Assembly (NCBI GenBank): GCA_902782895.1
Contig: CACZPA010000101.1
Span: forward strand, 1-18,703
Direction of reading: 5' to 3'
DNA: 18,703 nucleotides
DNA from: an uncultured Eubacteriales bacterium
GTDB taxonomy: Bacteria; Bacillota; Clostridia; Lachnospirales; Bianqueaceae
The translations under genes were made by a program, and so were the position numbers. The notes below the pieces were generated by a model. The model saw nothing but the letters and a program-made list of their open reading frames with translations, did no database searches and was not told the DNA's origin. Below, in pieces: positions 17,010 to 18,703 of this stretch. The number at the start of each line of letters is the position of its first letter. Within the stretch, counting starts at the first letter, position 1.

Positions 17010-17693
17010 ATGAGAGTACTGATATCGACGGGCGGAAGCTGCAGCCTGACGCCTGCCTTTATGGAAGCGATCGCGGCGTGGCAGCCAGAGCTTGTGATCG
17101 CGGCGGATTCCGGGCTGCGCCACCTTGTTAAGGCTGGTATTCGTCCGGATGTGCTGCTGGGGGACATGGACTCCATTGAACCGGAGCTGTTGGACTCCGC
17201 TAAAGAGCAGGGGATTATGCCGCTGTTGTATCCGTCCCATAAGGATGAAACAGATACGGAGCTTGCGGTGGATGAAGCACTGCGGCTGGCCGGACCGGAC
17301 GCGGAGATCCGGCTGATCGGCGGATTCGGTACGAGACCGGATCACTCCTTCGGGAATCTGAATCTGCTGCACCGTCACGCGGCGCAGACAGAGTTCTGGG
17401 ACAGTAAGTTCCTCGCGAGGATCCTGACCGTTAAGGCAGATTCGCAGCGGCATTCCTTTGAGGTGTCGAAGCCGGATTGGTTCGATTCGGAGAAGAAGAC
17501 ATATGTGTCACTGCTTCCGTTTGGGACAGAGGTGCGCGGGATTACCCTGGAAGGACTCGCATATCCGGCATACCGTGCGGACTGGGAGAGGGACGCGGTC
17601 ATCGGGCTGAGCAATCAGTTCCTCAGGGATGACAGGCCTGCCTGTATAACTTTTGACAGCGGATCGCTTCTGGTCATGATCACGCAGGATTAA
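17010..17693 (+). CDS. thiN: Thiamine pyrophosphokinase
   Basis: 227 residues. It converts thiamine and ATP to thiamine pyrophosphate. Seen directly: AADSGLRHL, GDMDS at 51-55, KDETDTELA at 78-86, GGFGTRPDHSFGN at 104-116, and the C-terminal GLSNQF at 199-204; all are family hallmarks. The ribosome site is weak: GAGG at 16996-16999 is about 10 nt from ATG 17010, with AGG closer. Gene order rsgA-rpe-thiN matches Bacillus (cpgA-rpe-yloS). It is the last gene of the long run; no convincing terminator follows directly. No TPP riboswitch (THI box) is seen upstream, so it is probably expressed constitutively with the operon. Confidence 0.93.
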   Translation: MRVLISTGGSCSLTPAFMEAIAAWQPELVIAADSGLRHLVKAGIRPDVLLGDMDSIEPELLDSAKEQGIMPLLYPSHKDETDTELAVDEALRLAGPDAEIRLIGGFGTRPDHSFGNLNLLHRHAAQTEFWDSKFLARILTVKADSQRHSFEVSKPDWFDSEKKTYVSLLPFGTEVRGITLEGLAYPAYRADWERDAVIGLSNQFLRDDRPACITFDSGSLLVMITQD

Positions 17694-17718
17694 CGACGCG
17701 GATTAACGCAGAATACAG

Positions 17719-17747
17719 TTGCACAATAGGCGTTTTTGTTGTAGAAT
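17719..17747 (+). promoter_or_regulatory. Candidate sigma-A promoter for the lipoprotein gene
   Basis: TTGCAC at 17719-17724, a 17-nt spacer and TAGAAT at 17742-17747 make a good vegetative promoter; each hexamer has four to five consensus matches. It lies in the 112-nt gap after thiN and about 59 nt before the lipoprotein ATG. A second A/T-rich box TATAAA at 17773-17778 lacks a fitting -35. The rest of the gap shows no gene or clear hairpin. Confidence 0.6.
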
Positions 17748-17805
17748 AGCTTCAGACAGACCGAATTCGTATTATAAACTCATATAAGAGAGGCTGGCGA
17801 TCAAT

Positions 17806-18423
17806 ATGAAAAAAATAACCATGATCTGTATGGCGATGATTCTGCTGCTCAGCGCGGTTCTCAGCGGATGCTCCGGTAAGACGGAGGATAAGGAAGCAGA
17901 AGGGAACAGCACAGCGGAAGAAATCAGTAAATCCGACGAGAGCGGCAAACCGGACAATATCTTTGATTATGCTTTTGCCGTTGAAGAGAATGCGCTGGTC
18001 TCCAGGACAGTCGCGTTCGGAACATCTTCCGAAGATACGCTGACGCAGCTGGAGCTGCCGGCGGAAGCCATGCTGAACGATACCACGCTTGGAATCCGCA
18101 GGATCACGCGTACGGTCGAAGGGGAAGGCTATATGAAAGGCATGACGGAGGTCTATAATTATGCCGGAAATAAGCTGAATTCTGCCGCGTACGTGATTGT
18201 GGTCGCACCGGATCAGCTGGAGACACTTGTGCTACAGATCGCAGGCCTTTTCGGTGAGAAGCTGCCCGCTGACTGGACAACATCGGACACGACCAAATTT
18301 ATGCGCCGTTATTCCTGGAAGGATCCGGCCGAGACAAGACTGGATATCCTGGTACCCAAGAATCCGAATAAGGACGGCATGAATGAGATCAATATCAGTA
18401 TTACGCTGGATCAGGCGAAATAA
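17806..18423 (+). CDS. Putative lipoprotein of unknown function
   Basis: 205 residues; I do not recognise the family. Seen directly: a lipoprotein signal peptide with basic MKK start, a hydrophobic stretch (about 4-18), and lipobox Leu-Ser-Gly-Cys with Cys22. So it should be anchored to the outer face of the membrane. A charged, Ser/Glu/Lys-rich linker (about 23-45) follows. The remaining 150 residues look like a mixed alpha/beta domain with no catalytic signature, no repeats and no further cysteine after Cys22. Strands such as AAYVIVVAP and ending INISITLDQ suggest a compact soluble domain. GAGAGG at 17788-17793 is 12 nt from the ATG, a long spacing. It has its own promoter and terminator, so is probably monocistronic and separate from thiN. 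Confidence 0.75.
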   Translation: MKKITMICMAMILLLSAVLSGCSGKTEDKEAEGNSTAEEISKSDESGKPDNIFDYAFAVEENALVSRTVAFGTSSEDTLTQLELPAEAMLNDTTLGIRRITRTVEGEGYMKGMTEVYNYAGNKLNSAAYVIVVAPDQLETLVLQIAGLFGEKLPADWTTSDTTKFMRRYSWKDPAETRLDILVPKNPNKDGMNEINISITLDQAK

Positions 18424-18455
18424 ACAACCGACAGTATAAGCACAGAACGCGCATT

Positions 18456-18514
18456 ACAAAAAACAGGCGCCGCGAATAAAGATTTCTCCTTATTTGCAGC
18501 GCCTCTTTTGTATT
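18456..18514. terminator. Bidirectional rho-independent terminator
   Basis: The arms at 18465-18481 and 18488-18504 form a 17-position stem (AGGCGC... pairing with ...GCGCCT) with two mismatches and one G-U pair, around a short loop at 18482-18487. On + it is followed by CTTTTG and further T; on - the A-run at 18456-18463 becomes a T-tract. It can therefore stop both the lipoprotein transcript and the convergent - strand gene. The stretch 18515-18567 beyond it shows nothing further. Confidence 0.8.
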
Positions 18515-18567
18515 TGGGAAAATGCACGCGGCCGGCGATTGTGTCGATCAACTAGCAGCCTTAGCTA

Positions 18568-18703
18568 TCACCCCGCCGCAGGGGTTTCCCCGAGCTTCTG
18601 TTCTTTTTTCATCCGACCGATCATCCTGTAGTAATAGATGATCACGAAGAGGGCCGCAAAGCCCCAGCCGACGGGGAATCCTACATAGACAAAGCGGATA
18701 TCA
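18568..18703 (-). CDS. C-terminal end of a membrane protein, possibly a MATE-type transporter (partial)
   Basis: Read on the - strand from the window edge, 44 residues end at TGA (18570-18568). They comprise DIRFVYVGFPVGW, a hydrophobic segment FAALFVIIYYY and a basic, Lys/Arg-rich tail (MIGRMKKEQK) ending PAAG. This is a last transmembrane helix with a positive cytoplasmic tail. The arrangement Val-Gly-Phe-Pro-Val-Gly-Trp before a final helix resembles the end of MATE efflux transporters, but too little is present to be sure. The gene is convergent with the lipoprotein and shares its terminator. Most of it lies outside the window. Confidence 0.5.
   Translation of the reverse strand, partial: DIRFVYVGFPVGWGFAALFVIIYYYRMIGRMKKEQKLGETPAAG

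Noticed and set aside
16993..17013. Six-codon mini-ORF (MRLSIG) whose TGA overlaps the thiN ATG
   Set aside because: It lacks a good ribosome site and such short frames are common by chance; no leader-peptide feature (regulatory codons, hairpin) accompanies it.
17694..17805. Possible spoVM-like small gene after thiN, as in Bacillus subtilis
   Set aside because: No short frame with the SpoVM amphipathic-helix sequence is present in the gap.

Overview
The window looks like core chromosome of a fairly GC-rich Clostridia-type Firmicute, possibly Lachnospiraceae or a near relative. The evidence is gene order: yicC-remA-gmk-rpoZ-priA-def-fmt-rsmB-rlmN-stp-prkC-rsgA-rpe-thiN is the order known from Bacillus subtilis and many Clostridia. 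RemA, RqcH and a PASTA kinase also point to Firmicutes. The family-level placement is inference. I see no tRNA, rRNA, CRISPR array, insertion sequence or phage gene.

Layout. (1) Positions 3-4079 hold a 5'-truncated GH37/GH63-like (MGH1-type) glycosidase, a class I amidotransferase-fold peptidase C26, and rqcH, all on + and overlapping at their junctions. (2) After an 81-nt gap with a good promoter candidate comes a run of fourteen + strand genes, yicC to thiN (4161-17693). Gaps are at most 28 nt and many junctions are ATGA, GTGA, TGATG or TAATG overlaps, so this is probably one long operon. (3) A second promoter candidate precedes a lone lipoprotein of unknown function (17806-18423). (4) A hairpin with T-tracts on both strands separates it from the 3' end of a convergent - strand membrane protein.

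How the genes fit together. The operon is a growth and ribosome set. Gmk and RpoZ serve nucleotide supply and transcription; PriA restarts replication forks. Def and Fmt handle the N-formyl group of new proteins. RsmB and RlmN methylate rRNA, and RsgA is a late 30S assembly GTPase. Stp and PrkC form the cell-wall-sensing Ser/Thr phosphatase/kinase pair. Rpe and ThiN serve pentose phosphate and thiamine metabolism. RqcH, just upstream, rescues stalled 50S subunits, and YicC is an RNase family.

I did not find a clearly new multi-gene system. The most unusual signals are extra loop segments in several housekeeping enzymes (Fmt, RsgA twice, Rpe), including a GQ-every-7-residues insert in RsgA with an exact 21-nt period. 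Other points are an additional domain after the PASTA repeats of PrkC, absence of coaBC from its usual slot, and two Arg-to-Lys changes in the DNA-binding surface of RemA.
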